Program-made: the position numbers and the translations under genes
Shown here: positions 1-5,834 of the stretch, one piece after another
Numbering within the stretch: position 1 is the first letter of the stretch
How the letters are laid out: every line of letters begins with the position of its first letter
Source: an uncultured Oscillospiraceae bacterium
Lineage (GTDB): Bacteria > Bacillota > Clostridia > Oscillospirales > Oscillospiraceae
NCBI GenBank assembly: GCA_934643765.1
Contig: CAKUCT010000096.1
Coordinates: 1-7,288, forward strand
Reading direction: 5' to 3'
DNA: 7,288 nt
Notes under the pieces: generated by a model
Told to the model about the DNA's origin: nothing
The model's database searches: none
What the model saw: the letters and a program-made list of their open reading frames with translations, nothing else

Positions 1-2
1 CC

Positions 3-47
3 AAGGCATGTCCCATGGAAATTCTGGAAGTTGTGGAAAAAGACTGA
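3..47 (+). CDS. possible C-terminal tail of an upstream gene (partial)
   Basis: In the third forward frame the window opens in an uninterrupted reading frame giving KACPMEILEVVEKD and a TGA stop at 45-47. The stop is followed 13 nt later by a strong intrinsic terminator, which is what the end of a gene looks like. The Ala-Cys-Pro start resembles the last cysteine of a ferredoxin-type 4Fe-4S motif (CxxCxxCxxxCP), but only one cysteine is visible, so this is a hint only. With 14 residues the frame could be open by chance; the terminator placement is the main support. Confidence 0.3.
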   Translation, partial: KACPMEILEVVEKD

Positions 48-60
48 ACATGACACAAAA

Positions 61-94
61 ATCCCCCGTATGGCTTTGCCATACGGGGGATTTT
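61..94. terminator. bidirectional intrinsic terminator
   Basis: A perfect 14-bp stem (61-74 with 78-91, ATCCCCCGTATGGC and its complement) closes a TTT loop. It is followed by TTTT on the + strand and by a five-T run on the - strand (A run 57-61 read in reverse). It sits 23 nt past the stop of the - strand permease gene and 13 nt past a possible + strand stop at 45-47, so it can end transcription from both sides. Confidence 0.85.
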
Positions 95-113
95 ATAATC
101 AGAACAAAAGGTG

Positions 114-1013
114 TTATGCAGCTTCTGCATCCTTTTTGGACGGCAGCTGCGCGATGATGATGGCCAGGAAGATGACGGCGCAGCCAAGAAGCTCGCGCAG
201 ACTCAATGCCTGATGCAGCAGCAGCCAGCCAAACAGAACGGCAAACACGGACTCCAGGCTCATCAGCATGCTGGCAAGCGTCGGGGGAACGAGCTGCTGG
301 CCGAGAATCTGCAGCGTATAGCCGATGCCGCCCGAGCAGACGCCCGCGTAGACGATCGGCAGCCAGGCGCTGCAGATGGCGCTCCAGCTCGGCTGCTCCA
401 GGATGAGCATGAAGACGAAGGAAATGACCGAGACGGTGAAAAACTGGGTGCAGGCCAGGCGCACGCCGTCTAAGTTACTGCAGGCGCGGTCGATGAAGAG
501 AATGTGGCAGGCGAAGAAGAACGCACACAGAAGCGTCAGCCAGTCGCCCTTGTTGATGCCGGACAGACCCTCGCCGCCGACGCAGAGAAGAAACAGCCCA
601 ACGAGCGCAAGCACCGCGCAGACCCAGTTGATCAGCTTCACGCGCAGCTTTACAAATAAACCGAGAAACGGCACGAGGATGATATACATCGTTGTGATGA
701 AGCCGGATTTGCCGACGGTGGTGTAGACGATGCCATACTGCTGAACGATGCTTGCGGCGCACAGAATCGCGCCGCAGATCATGCCGCAGATGAGCTGACG
801 CTTTGCGGCCGCGCCGGCCGGGCGGGAAGAGGCGCCTTTTTTGTCGCGCATCGCAATCACCGGCAGAAGTACCAGACCGGCGAGAAAATAGCGTGTGGCC
901 TGCATGGTGAACGGGCCGATATAGTTCATGCCCTCGCTCTGGGCGACGAACGCTGCACCCCAGACCATGGCGCAGAGCAGAAGCATCAGGCTTCCGCGGG
1001 TTTGCTGTTTCAT
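114..1013 (-). CDS. DMT superfamily permease, EamA/RhaT-type (10 TMS)
   Basis: A 299-residue integral membrane protein of the drug/metabolite transporter superfamily, a family of small-molecule or metabolite exporters and importers in the cytoplasmic membrane. The sequence is a run of hydrophobic segments forming two EamA halves, roughly residues 8-143 and 158-290. Supporting family-like stretches are the N-terminal LLLCAMVWGAAFVAQ, GKSGFITTMYIILVP near 101-115, and ASMLMSLESVFAVLFGWLLL near 247-266, which is typical of the last helices of the second repeat. The length is normal for the family. The start at 1013 is supported by GAGGAG (1022-1027) 8 nt upstream. The gene is monocistronic as seen, diverges from pepF and ends at the shared hairpin at 61-91. 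The substrate cannot be read from the sequence; amino acids, nucleosides or sugars are all possible in this family. Confidence 0.92.
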   Translation of the reverse strand: MKQQTRGSLMLLLCAMVWGAAFVAQSEGMNYIGPFTMQATRYFLAGLVLLPVIAMRDKKGASSRPAGAAAKRQLICGMICGAILCAASIVQQYGIVYTTVGKSGFITTMYIILVPFLGLFVKLRVKLINWVCAVLALVGLFLLCVGGEGLSGINKGDWLTLLCAFFFACHILFIDRACSNLDGVRLACTQFFTVSVISFVFMLILEQPSWSAICSAWLPIVYAGVCSGGIGYTLQILGQQLVPPTLASMLMSLESVFAVLFGWLLLHQALSLRELLGCAVIFLAIIIAQLPSKKDAEAA

Positions 1014-1056
1014 GTGTCAAGCTCCTCTGTGGAAAAAGATTCAGTAATTGCGCATT

Positions 1057-1085
1057 ATTATACAGACCTTGCGCGCGGAAAGCAA
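1057..1085 (-). promoter_or_regulatory. sigma-A-type promoter for the DMT permease
   Basis: Read on the - strand, TTGCTT (1080-1085) is separated by 17 nt from a perfect TATAAT (1057-1062). The predicted start is near 1050, giving a leader of about 37 nt before the ATG at 1013, which includes the GAGGAG ribosome binding site. The perfect -10 and ideal spacing make this a convincing vegetative promoter, although the -35 is only partly consensus. Confidence 0.65.
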
Positions 1086-1112
1086 GCGCGTCCGCAAAAA
1101 AACGGCAGGTAG

Positions 1113-1141
1113 TTGTGAAGAGGCACAAAATGTGGTAGACT
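1113..1141 (+). promoter_or_regulatory. sigma-A-type promoter for pepF
   Basis: TTGTGA (1113-1118) and TAGACT (1136-1141) are separated by 17 nt, and a TGG just before the -10 adds an extended -10 motif. The predicted start near 1148 leaves about 26 nt of leader with an AGGAGG at 1161-1166. The position shows that translation begins at 1174 and not at the in-frame ATG at 1048, which lies upstream of this promoter. Its -35 lies 28 bp from the -35 of the divergent permease promoter. Confidence 0.6.
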
Positions 1142-1173
1142 ATTTGTATAAATTGTGCGCAGGAGGCAGCAAC

Positions 1174-2970
1174 ATGGCAGATAATATCCGTTCGCGCGAA
1201 GATGTGGCGCGGGAAGATACATGGGCAATCGAAGACTTGTATGCGTCGACGCAGGCGTGGCTGGAGGATTTGGAGAAGCTGAAGGCGCTTGGTGCAAAGC
1301 TTCCCGGCTTTGCGGGAAAGCTTGGCGAGAGCGCACAGACGCTGCTGGCTTATCAGAAGCTGGGAGAGGAAATTTCCGTTCTGCTTGACAGCCTTGCAAA
1401 TTATGCCCAGCGCAAAAGCGACGAGGACACGCGGAAGGCGGAGTATCAGGATCTGGTCGGCAAGCTGACCCAGGTATGGGTCCGGCTTGCCGCGGACACG
1501 GCCTTTGAGGTGCCGGAGCTGCTCGCTATTTCCGAGGAAACGATGGAGCGGTTTTATAAAGAGCTCCCGGAACTGGAACTCTACCGGCGGCATTTTGACG
1601 TGATCCGCCGGAAAAAGGAACACGTGTTATCGGAGCAGGAGGAGAGGCTGCTTGCGATGGCGGGCGAGATGGCGGGAACGCCGGAGGAGGTTTACTCGCT
1701 GTTTGCAGACGCCGATCTGACCTTCCGCCCGGCCCTGGACAAAGACGGAAACGAGCACCCGATCACGCAGGGCAGCTATATTGCTGCCATGGAATCTTCG
1801 GACCGTGTGCTGCGCAAGAACGCCTTTGAGAGCTTATACGCGGGCTTCGGGGCCTATAAAAATTCCGTTGCGGCCATGCTCTCCGGGCAGGTCAAGCAGC
1901 TGGAGTTCTTCGCGAAGGCCCGGCACTATGGCTCGTCTTTGGAGGCGTCTTTGGACGCAACCGAGGTGCCGGTCAGCGTGTACCATGAGTTGATCTCCGC
2001 TGTGCACCAGAACTTTGACAAGATGTACCGCTACGTGCGCCTGCGCAAAAAGCTTCTGGGTGTGGACGAGCTTCATATGTATGACCTCTATACGCCTCTG
2101 GTTGCGGGCGCCGGCGAGAAGATTCCCTTTGAGGAGGCAAAGCAGCATGTGGCCCAGGCGCTGAGCGCCCTTGGCCCGGCGTACGGCGCGATTTTGCAGG
2201 AGGGGTTCCAGAATCGCTGGATCGACGTCTATGAGAACACCGGCAAGCGCTCGGGCGCGTATTCGGCCGGCGCGCGGGTGCATCCGTATGTGCTGCTCAA
2301 CTATACAGGGACGCTTGACAGCCAGTTTACCCTGGCGCATGAGATGGGCCACGCCATCCATTCCTATCTTTCCAACAAGACGCAGCCGGTCGTCTATTCC
2401 GATTACGTGATCTTTGTGGCGGAGGTTGCCTCGACATGCAATGAGGCGCTTTTGATGCAGAGTCTTCTCAAACAGACGACCGACCGCAAGCAGCGGGCAT
2501 ATCTTATCAACCATTTCTTAGAGCAGTTCCGCACGACACTTTACCGCCAGACGATGTTTGCCGAGTTTGAGCTCCGCATCGCGCAGCTGCGCGAGCAGGG
2601 CGTGACGCTGACGGCGGACGTGCTGTGCGCGGAGTATCGAAAGCTCAACGAGCTCTACTACGGGCCGGACATTGTGCTCGACGAGCAGATTGATCTGGAA
2701 TGGGCGCGGATTCCGCACTTCTATTACAACTACTATGTCTTCCAGTATGCAACCGGCTACGCCGCGGCCATCGCGCTGTCTCAGGGGATTCTGAACGAGG
2801 GCGAGCCCGCTGTGGAGCGCTACCTTGGCTTCCTGTCCGGCGGCTGCAGCAAGAGCCCGATCGATCTTCTGAAGGGTGCGGGCGTGGATATGACGACGGC
2901 GGAGCCGGTCAACCGCGCGCTTACCATGTTTGACGAGCTGCTTGGTGAGATGGAGGCGCTGACGACGTAA
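1174..2970 (+). CDS. pepF: oligoendopeptidase F (peptidase family M3B)
   Basis: A 598-residue cytoplasmic zinc metallopeptidase that cleaves short oligopeptides, normally during peptide nutrition and protein turnover. The catalytic signature HEMGH is at residues 389-393, in LAHEMGHAIHSYL. The likely third zinc ligand is Glu417 in VAEVASTCNEALL, 28 residues after the first His, as expected for M3. The C-terminal PHFYYNYYVFQYATGYAAA (from Pro514) matches the conserved Tyr/His-rich substrate-binding region of PepF. An N-terminal helical oligopeptidase F domain precedes the M3 catalytic domain. No signal peptide is seen. The start at 1174 is chosen because a perfect AGGAGG (1161-1166) lies 7 nt upstream and a promoter lies just before it; the frame stays open upstream to 1048, but those 42 residues look non-coding. 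The length is typical for PepF. A small gene follows directly at 2971 and is probably co-transcribed. Confidence 0.96.
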   Translation: MADNIRSREDVAREDTWAIEDLYASTQAWLEDLEKLKALGAKLPGFAGKLGESAQTLLAYQKLGEEISVLLDSLANYAQRKSDEDTRKAEYQDLVGKLTQVWVRLAADTAFEVPELLAISEETMERFYKELPELELYRRHFDVIRRKKEHVLSEQEERLLAMAGEMAGTPEEVYSLFADADLTFRPALDKDGNEHPITQGSYIAAMESSDRVLRKNAFESLYAGFGAYKNSVAAMLSGQVKQLEFFAKARHYGSSLEASLDATEVPVSVYHELISAVHQNFDKMYRYVRLRKKLLGVDELHMYDLYTPLVAGAGEKIPFEEAKQHVAQALSALGPAYGAILQEGFQNRWIDVYENTGKRSGAYSAGARVHPYVLLNYTGTLDSQFTLAHEMGHAIHSYLSNKTQPVVYSDYVIFVAEVASTCNEALLMQSLLKQTTDRKQRAYLINHFLEQFRTTLYRQTMFAEFELRIAQLREQGVTLTADVLCAEYRKLNELYYGPDIVLDEQIDLEWARIPHFYYNYYVFQYATGYAAAIALSQGILNEGEPAVERYLGFLSGGCSKSPIDLLKGAGVDMTTAEPVNRALTMFDELLGEMEALTT

Positions 2971-3237
2971 ATGGAAGAGCTTTTTCTGCCGGTGCTGCAC
3001 AGCTTTGAAAACAACAACGTTTTCACCGGAAGCTATGGCGCGCTCCGGTTCAAGGTGACGCCGGACATTACGATGAAAAATCCGAAAGAGGTGGATATGG
3101 AAGCCTCGTCCATGCTCTGCGAGCTCTGGCACGGGTCGTTTTGCTACGAGAAAAGCGAGATGGAGACGCAGCAGGTGTTTCCGCTCAGCGAAGAGGGGCG
3201 CGAGGCCATGCGCACGTTTTTGCTGGAGCATGTATAA
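2971..3237 (+). CDS. small protein of unknown function downstream of pepF (88 aa)
   Basis: An 88-residue soluble, acidic protein that I do not recognise. Its ATG touches the pepF stop (TAAATG), and the nearest Shine-Dalgarno-like GGAG (2952-2955) is about 15 nt away, so it is probably translated by coupling to pepF. The protein opens with LFLPVLHSFENNNVFTGSYG, has a middle lysine/proline stretch (VTPDITMKNPKEVD) and ends with EEGREAMRTFLLEHV, likely a helix. There are no transmembrane segments, signal peptide or metal-binding cluster; two isolated cysteines are present. Codon use resembles pepF, and the stop is followed by a terminator, which supports a real gene. No function is proposed; a link to peptidase activity is only suggested by position. 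Confidence 0.75.
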   Translation: MEELFLPVLHSFENNNVFTGSYGALRFKVTPDITMKNPKEVDMEASSMLCELWHGSFCYEKSEMETQQVFPLSEEGREAMRTFLLEHV

Positions 3238-3284
3238 CAAAAGAAGTGTTTGACAGCGCCTGGTTGGAATGAGGCGCACAATCC

Positions 3285-3313
3285 AAAGGCGCCCCTTATA
3301 AGGGGCGCCTTTT
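3285..3313. terminator. bidirectional intrinsic terminator between pepF unit and LysR gene
   Basis: A perfect 28-bp palindrome (3285-3312) forms an 11-bp stem, AAAGGCGCCCC with its complement, around a TTATAA centre. It is flanked by short T runs in both directions (TTTT at 3310-3313 and AAA at 3285-3287 read in reverse). It lies 48 nt after the stop of the 88-residue gene and 18 nt after the - strand LysR stop, so it serves both convergent transcripts. Confidence 0.85.
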
Positions 3314-3330
3314 ATGGCGCAATCAGCAGG

Positions 3331-4227
3331 CTATGCTTGCGAAAGGGAACCGGCTGCAGCCTGGCGCAGCGCGTCCATGAGCGCGCGGGCGGAGGCCGTA
3401 AGAAATTTGTTTCGGTGGTAAACAATATAGTTGGTGCGGCGAAAGGACGCGTCACAGATAGCGCAGGTTTCTACAAAGCCGCTTTCAATGGCGCTTTGCA
3501 CCAGCGCGCGCGGCAGAAGCGAGATGCCAAGCCCCGCGTGCACGGCCTTGACAATGGCCTGCGTGCTGGCGCACTCCCAGCCGGGCTGGACAAGAAGCCC
3601 CCGGGAGGTAAAGGTCAGGTCAACAAACGAGCGGCCCGCGCTTCCTTCCTCCCGCAAAAGCATCGGCCAGGCTGGAAGATCGGCAAGCTGCACGATCTTG
3701 CGCCGGGGCAGCTCGTGCCCGGGCGGGACGATCAGCAGCAGCTCGTCTTCCAGCAGCGGCTCGCGCACGAGCGCTTCTCCCGGCAGCGCGCCCTCCAGCA
3801 GACAAAAATCCAGTGCGTTGGCCGCCAGCGCGTCGAGAAGACTCTGACCGTTTCGCACCTGCGCCTGCACGCGAAGTTTCGGGTGCTGCGCCTGAAACGC
3901 GGGCAGAACGGCGGGCAGGAGCGTGTTTCCGAGCGTGATGCTCGCGCCGATGCGCAGAACGCCCACCTCATCCCAGTTTTTGAGACCCCGTTCCATCTGG
4001 TCAAACGTGTCGGTGATATGGACGGCGTGCTCATAAAAATCCCGGCCGCAGCTGGTGATGCTGAGCCGGCGGCCGAGCCGGTCAAACAGACGCACGCCGT
4101 AATAGCTCTCAAGCTCCTGCACGGCCCGGCTGACGGCGGGCTGCGTCATATGCAGCTGCTCGGCGGCGCGGGTGATGCTTTCGTGCTGATAGACGGCGAG
4201 GAAAATTTTGATGTGGCGCAGCGTCAT
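3331..4227 (-). CDS. LysR-family transcriptional regulator
   Basis: A 298-residue LysR-type regulator, a DNA-binding protein that normally acts as a tetramer and responds to a small effector. The N-terminal winged helix-turn-helix covers about residues 1-60, with the recognition region ITRAAEQLHMTQPAVSRAVQ (residues 18-37) and the RLFDRLGRRLSIT wing. A linker helix is followed by the periplasmic-binding-protein-like effector domain from about residue 90, starting with LRIGASITLG and including AGLGISLLPRALV near the end. The length is standard. The start at 4227 is supported by AAGGAGG (4234-4240) 7 nt upstream; the open frame up to 4338 runs through AT-rich promoter DNA into an inserted element and is not coding. 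It diverges from the CHR transporter genes, the usual arrangement for a LysR protein and its target, so control of that operon is a reasonable inference. The effector is unknown. Confidence 0.95.
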   Translation of the reverse strand: MTLRHIKIFLAVYQHESITRAAEQLHMTQPAVSRAVQELESYYGVRLFDRLGRRLSITSCGRDFYEHAVHITDTFDQMERGLKNWDEVGVLRIGASITLGNTLLPAVLPAFQAQHPKLRVQAQVRNGQSLLDALAANALDFCLLEGALPGEALVREPLLEDELLLIVPPGHELPRRKIVQLADLPAWPMLLREEGSAGRSFVDLTFTSRGLLVQPGWECASTQAIVKAVHAGLGISLLPRALVQSAIESGFVETCAICDASFRRTNYIVYHRNKFLTASARALMDALRQAAAGSLSQA

Positions 4228-4315
4228 AGAGAAGCCTCCTTGAAGATAACATAACTTAAATGATATGAATTCAATAAAATAATAGCATTTTACAAATGAA
4301 GACGCAAGCGGTATC
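4228..4315. promoter_or_regulatory. AT-rich promoter/operator region upstream of the LysR gene
   Basis: This stretch holds the LysR ribosome binding site (4234-4240) and then some 70 bp of strongly AT-rich DNA in an otherwise GC-rich window, as expected for a LysR autoregulatory region. It includes a TGAATTCA palindrome (4266-4273). On the - strand TTGAAT spaced 17 nt from TGTTAT is the best promoter match, but it would start transcription almost on top of the ribosome binding site, so the true promoter is uncertain. No clear T-N11-A site could be singled out. Confidence 0.4.
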
Positions 4316-4333
4316 TTAGCGTCAGTTGACAAA
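4316..4333 (+). repeat. left terminal inverted repeat
   Basis: TTAGCGTCAGTTGACAAA is an exact reverse complement of 4572-4589. It contains TTGACA (4326-4331) pointing inward, but no matching -10 follows at a usable distance. Confidence 0.9.
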
Positions 4334-4370
4334 GGCACACATGGTTTTCCCGGGCCTGAGCAGCACCTGA

Positions 4371-4422
4371 CTTCGTTATCCTCTTTGATGGGCGGCAGCC
4401 CATCTGCCTCGTCTGCTTTGTC
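4371..4422 (+). repeat. left stem-loop module of the palindromic element
   Basis: A 52-nt unit sharing 36 of 52 bases with the reverse complement of 4482-4533. It contains the hairpin GATGGGC-GGCA-GCCCATC (4387-4404) flanked by conserved CGTTATC upstream and TCTGC downstream. Confidence 0.75.
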
Positions 4423-4481
4423 AGCTGCCGTCCATGCTCCGGGAAAACTCGATGACCCGCCGGGCGTTCCGGCGCGGCGGG

Positions 4482-4533
4482 GGCAAGGCAGAGGACGCAG
4501 ACTTACTGACGTAAGTCAAGGACGATAACGCAG
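4482..4533 (-). repeat. right stem-loop module of the palindromic element
   Basis: The inverted partner of 4371-4422. Read on the - strand it gives the same conserved flanks and the hairpin GACTTAC-GTCA-GTAAGTC (4500-4517). Stem length and loop size equal those of the left module, although four adjacent base pairs differ. Confidence 0.75.
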
Positions 4534-4571
4534 CCTTCGGCCTGCCGGTACGTCCTGCGGGCATGCGTGCT

Positions 4572-4589
4572 TTTGTCAACTGACGCTAA
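4572..4589 (-). repeat. right terminal inverted repeat
   Basis: An exact reverse complement of 4316-4333. Its outer end lies only 34 bp before the first CHR start codon, and the junction creates a TAATAC (4587-4592) that could act as a -10. Confidence 0.9.
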
Positions 4590-4623
4590 TACAGCGTGAG
4601 TATGAACGAAAAGGGAGAGAGTC

Positions 4624-5211
4624 ATGGAAGAAAACAAGAAAAAGCCGGACGCCAAGCGGCTTTTGCAGCTGTTTATCGACATGTTCTGCATCAGCAGCTT
4701 CACCTTTGGCGGCGGCTTTGTGATTGTGACGCTGATGAAGCAGAAATTTGTCGATGGGCGGCACTGGCTGGAAGAGGAAGAGATGCTCGATATGACGGCC
4801 ATCGCCGAATCGTCGCCCGGGGCCATCGCGGTCAATGCGGCGATCTTGGTCGGCTGGCATGTGGCGGGCTTTGCGGGGATGCTGATTTCCGTGCTGGCGA
4901 CGATTTTGCCGCCGATGATTATTTTAAGCGTGGTGTCGTTTTTCTACACGACGTTTGCTTCGAATGTCTATGTCGCAACCGTCCTGCGCGGCATGCAGGC
5001 AGGCGTCGCGGCGGTGATCTTGAGCGTGGTATTTGACCTTGGAAAAGACGTGGTGAAAAAGCGCTCGGCGGTCGATCTGATTTTGATGGCGGCGGCGTTT
5101 GCCGCGACGTTCTTCTTCGGGGTAAACGTGGTGTATATCATTCTGGCCGCGGCGCTCATCGGCGTGGCGGAGGTTTTGCTGGAGAAGCGGAAGGAGGGCG
5201 GCAGACGATGA
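4624..5211 (+). CDS. short-form CHR (chromate-type) transporter, first subunit
   Basis: A 195-residue membrane protein of the CHR family in its split, single-domain form. In this form two roughly 190-residue proteins encoded side by side are both needed, as for the YwrA/YwrB pair of Bacillus; some members export chromate, while others have unknown anion substrates. Signature stretches are SFTFGGGFVIVTLM (25-38), the EEEMLDMTAIAESSPGAIAVN region (51-71) and the VLATILPPMIILS helix (90-102). Hydrophobic segments fill the rest up to a charged C-terminus. The motif usually written PGP reads PGA here, unlike the second subunit. The start is supported by GGGAG (4613-4617) 6 nt upstream. The stop overlaps the next start (ATGA, 5208-5211), so the two are translationally coupled. 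The divergent LysR gene is the likely regulator. The chromate role is by family only. Confidence 0.93.
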   Translation: MEENKKKPDAKRLLQLFIDMFCISSFTFGGGFVIVTLMKQKFVDGRHWLEEEEMLDMTAIAESSPGAIAVNAAILVGWHVAGFAGMLISVLATILPPMIILSVVSFFYTTFASNVYVATVLRGMQAGVAAVILSVVFDLGKDVVKKRSAVDLILMAAAFAATFFFGVNVVYIILAAALIGVAEVLLEKRKEGGRR

Positions 5212-5771
5212 ACTATTTTGCTTTAGCCCTGAGCTTTCTGCAGATCGGCATGTTCAGCATCGGCGGCGGCTACGCGGCAATGCCGCTCATTCAGAGCCAG
5301 GTTGTAACGCTCCATGGCTGGCTTTCCATGCAGGAGTTTACAGACCTCATTACCATCGCCGAGATGACGCCGGGGCCCATTGCGGTCAACTCGGCGACGT
5401 TTGTCGGCCTGCGGGTCGGCGGGCTTCCGGGCGCGCTGGTGGCGACGATGAGCTGCATTCTGCCGTCGTGCTTTATTGTCTCGCTTCTGTCCTATCTCTA
5501 CCGCAAATACCGGAACATGAGCGTGATGAAGGGCATTCTTGGAAAGCTCCGCCCGGCCGTTGTGGCGCTGATTGCGTCGGCGGGCGTGTCGATTTTGCTG
5601 CTCGTTTTGTTCCACGGCGAGGCGATGGGCCTGGCGACGCTGGACATTGTGGGGCTGGCACTGTTTGCTGCGGCGTTTTTTGCACTGCGCCGGTGGAAAG
5701 CCAACCCGATTCTGGTGATGGCGCTGTGCGGCTGCGCGGCGCTGGCATTGAAGCTGGCCGGCATAAACTGA
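5208..5771 (+). CDS. short-form CHR (chromate-type) transporter, second subunit
   Basis: A 187-residue partner of the preceding gene and its remote paralogue: both begin with a short hydrophobic helix, a glycine triplet (SIGGGYAAMPL, 17-27) and then a TIAEMTPGPIAVNSATFVG block (49-67). The canonical PGP (55-57) is intact here. Several membrane helices follow, with a basic loop RKYRNMSVMKGILGKLRP (99-116) between the halves. In studied short-form pairs the two subunits have opposite membrane topology and work as a heteromer; that is family knowledge, not visible here. The start overlaps the upstream stop by four bases. A strong terminator lies 15 nt after the stop, closing a two-gene operon. 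Confidence 0.94.
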   Translation: MNYFALALSFLQIGMFSIGGGYAAMPLIQSQVVTLHGWLSMQEFTDLITIAEMTPGPIAVNSATFVGLRVGGLPGALVATMSCILPSCFIVSLLSYLYRKYRNMSVMKGILGKLRPAVVALIASAGVSILLLVLFHGEAMGLATLDIVGLALFAAAFFALRRWKANPILVMALCGCAALALKLAGIN

Positions 5772-5785
5772 AACGTAGAGGAACC

Positions 5786-5820
5786 GTCCCGGCGCATTTA
5801 AGATGCGCCGGGACATTTTT
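5786..5820 (+). terminator. intrinsic terminator of the CHR operon
   Basis: A perfect 12-bp GC-rich stem, GTCCCGGCGCAT (5786-5797) with 5803-5814, closes a TTAAG loop. It is followed by ATTTTTC. It starts 15 nt after the stop codon of the second CHR gene. Confidence 0.9.
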
Positions 5821-5834
5821 CTGCCAGTGGCAGA
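5820..5834. other. small hairpin next to the CHR terminator
   Basis: TCTGCC and GGCAGA pair perfectly around an AGT loop, immediately after the terminator T run. GGAAC (5780-5784) and GTTCC (5837-5841) could close both hairpins into one branched structure. Function unknown. Confidence 0.4.

Larger units (their letters stand above)
4316..4589. mobile_element. MITE/BIME-like palindromic element with 18-bp terminal inverted repeats
   Basis: A 274-bp non-coding element bounded by perfect 18-bp inverted repeats, TTAGCGTCAGTTGACAAA at 4316-4333 and its complement at 4572-4589; the similarity continues weakly inward (GCAC and CATG blocks). Each arm carries a 52-nt module in opposite orientation (4371-4422 and 4482-4533), set 55 and 56 nt from the outer end. 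The 59-nt centre contains a CGCCGG hairpin (4458-4463 with 4469-4474), and TTTTCCCGG (4345-4353) can pair with CCGGGAAAA (4439-4447). No credible coding frame is present. No clear target-site duplication is visible (left flank GTATC, right flank TACAG). A non-autonomous, transposase-mobilised repeat is the best explanation; a structured regulatory RNA is the main alternative. Confidence 0.7.

Noticed and set aside
1048..1173. Upstream in-frame ATG that would add 42 residues to PepF
   Set aside because: It lies upstream of the pepF promoter at 1113-1141 and has no ribosome binding site, whereas 1174 has a perfect AGGAGG.
475..1623. 382-codon open frame on the - strand spanning the permease and the pepF start
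   Set aside because: It runs across two well-supported genes in the wrong frame and through both promoters; its composition is arginine-rich shadow protein.
1834..3279. Long - strand open frames (226 and 253 codons) opposite pepF and the 88-residue gene
   Set aside because: They are antisense to PepF, which has its full catalytic motif, and are basic shadow translations without start signals.
3250..4254. 334-codon open frame on the + strand opposite the LysR gene
   Set aside because: It is antisense to a clear LysR protein, begins with TTG with no ribosome binding site, is rich in Arg/Gly/His and resembles no known protein. It is a GC-driven shadow frame.
4228..4338. 37-residue N-terminal extension of the LysR protein
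   Set aside because: The extension runs through AT-rich promoter DNA into the terminal repeat of the element; the start at 4227 has AAGGAGG and gives the standard LysR N-terminus.
4326..4354. TTGACA in each terminal repeat as an inward promoter
   Set aside because: The -35 is perfect, but the sequence 16-18 nt further in is GC-rich with no -10 on either side.
4316..4589. CRISPR array or riboswitch in the LysR-CHR gap
   Set aside because: There are only two inverted modules, not regularly spaced direct repeats, and I recognise no riboswitch core; mirror symmetry with terminal repeats fits a palindromic mobile element better.
4503..4860. - strand open frames (110 and 94 codons) opposite the start of the first CHR gene
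   Set aside because: They are antisense to a recognisable CHR protein; one merely runs into the palindromic element.
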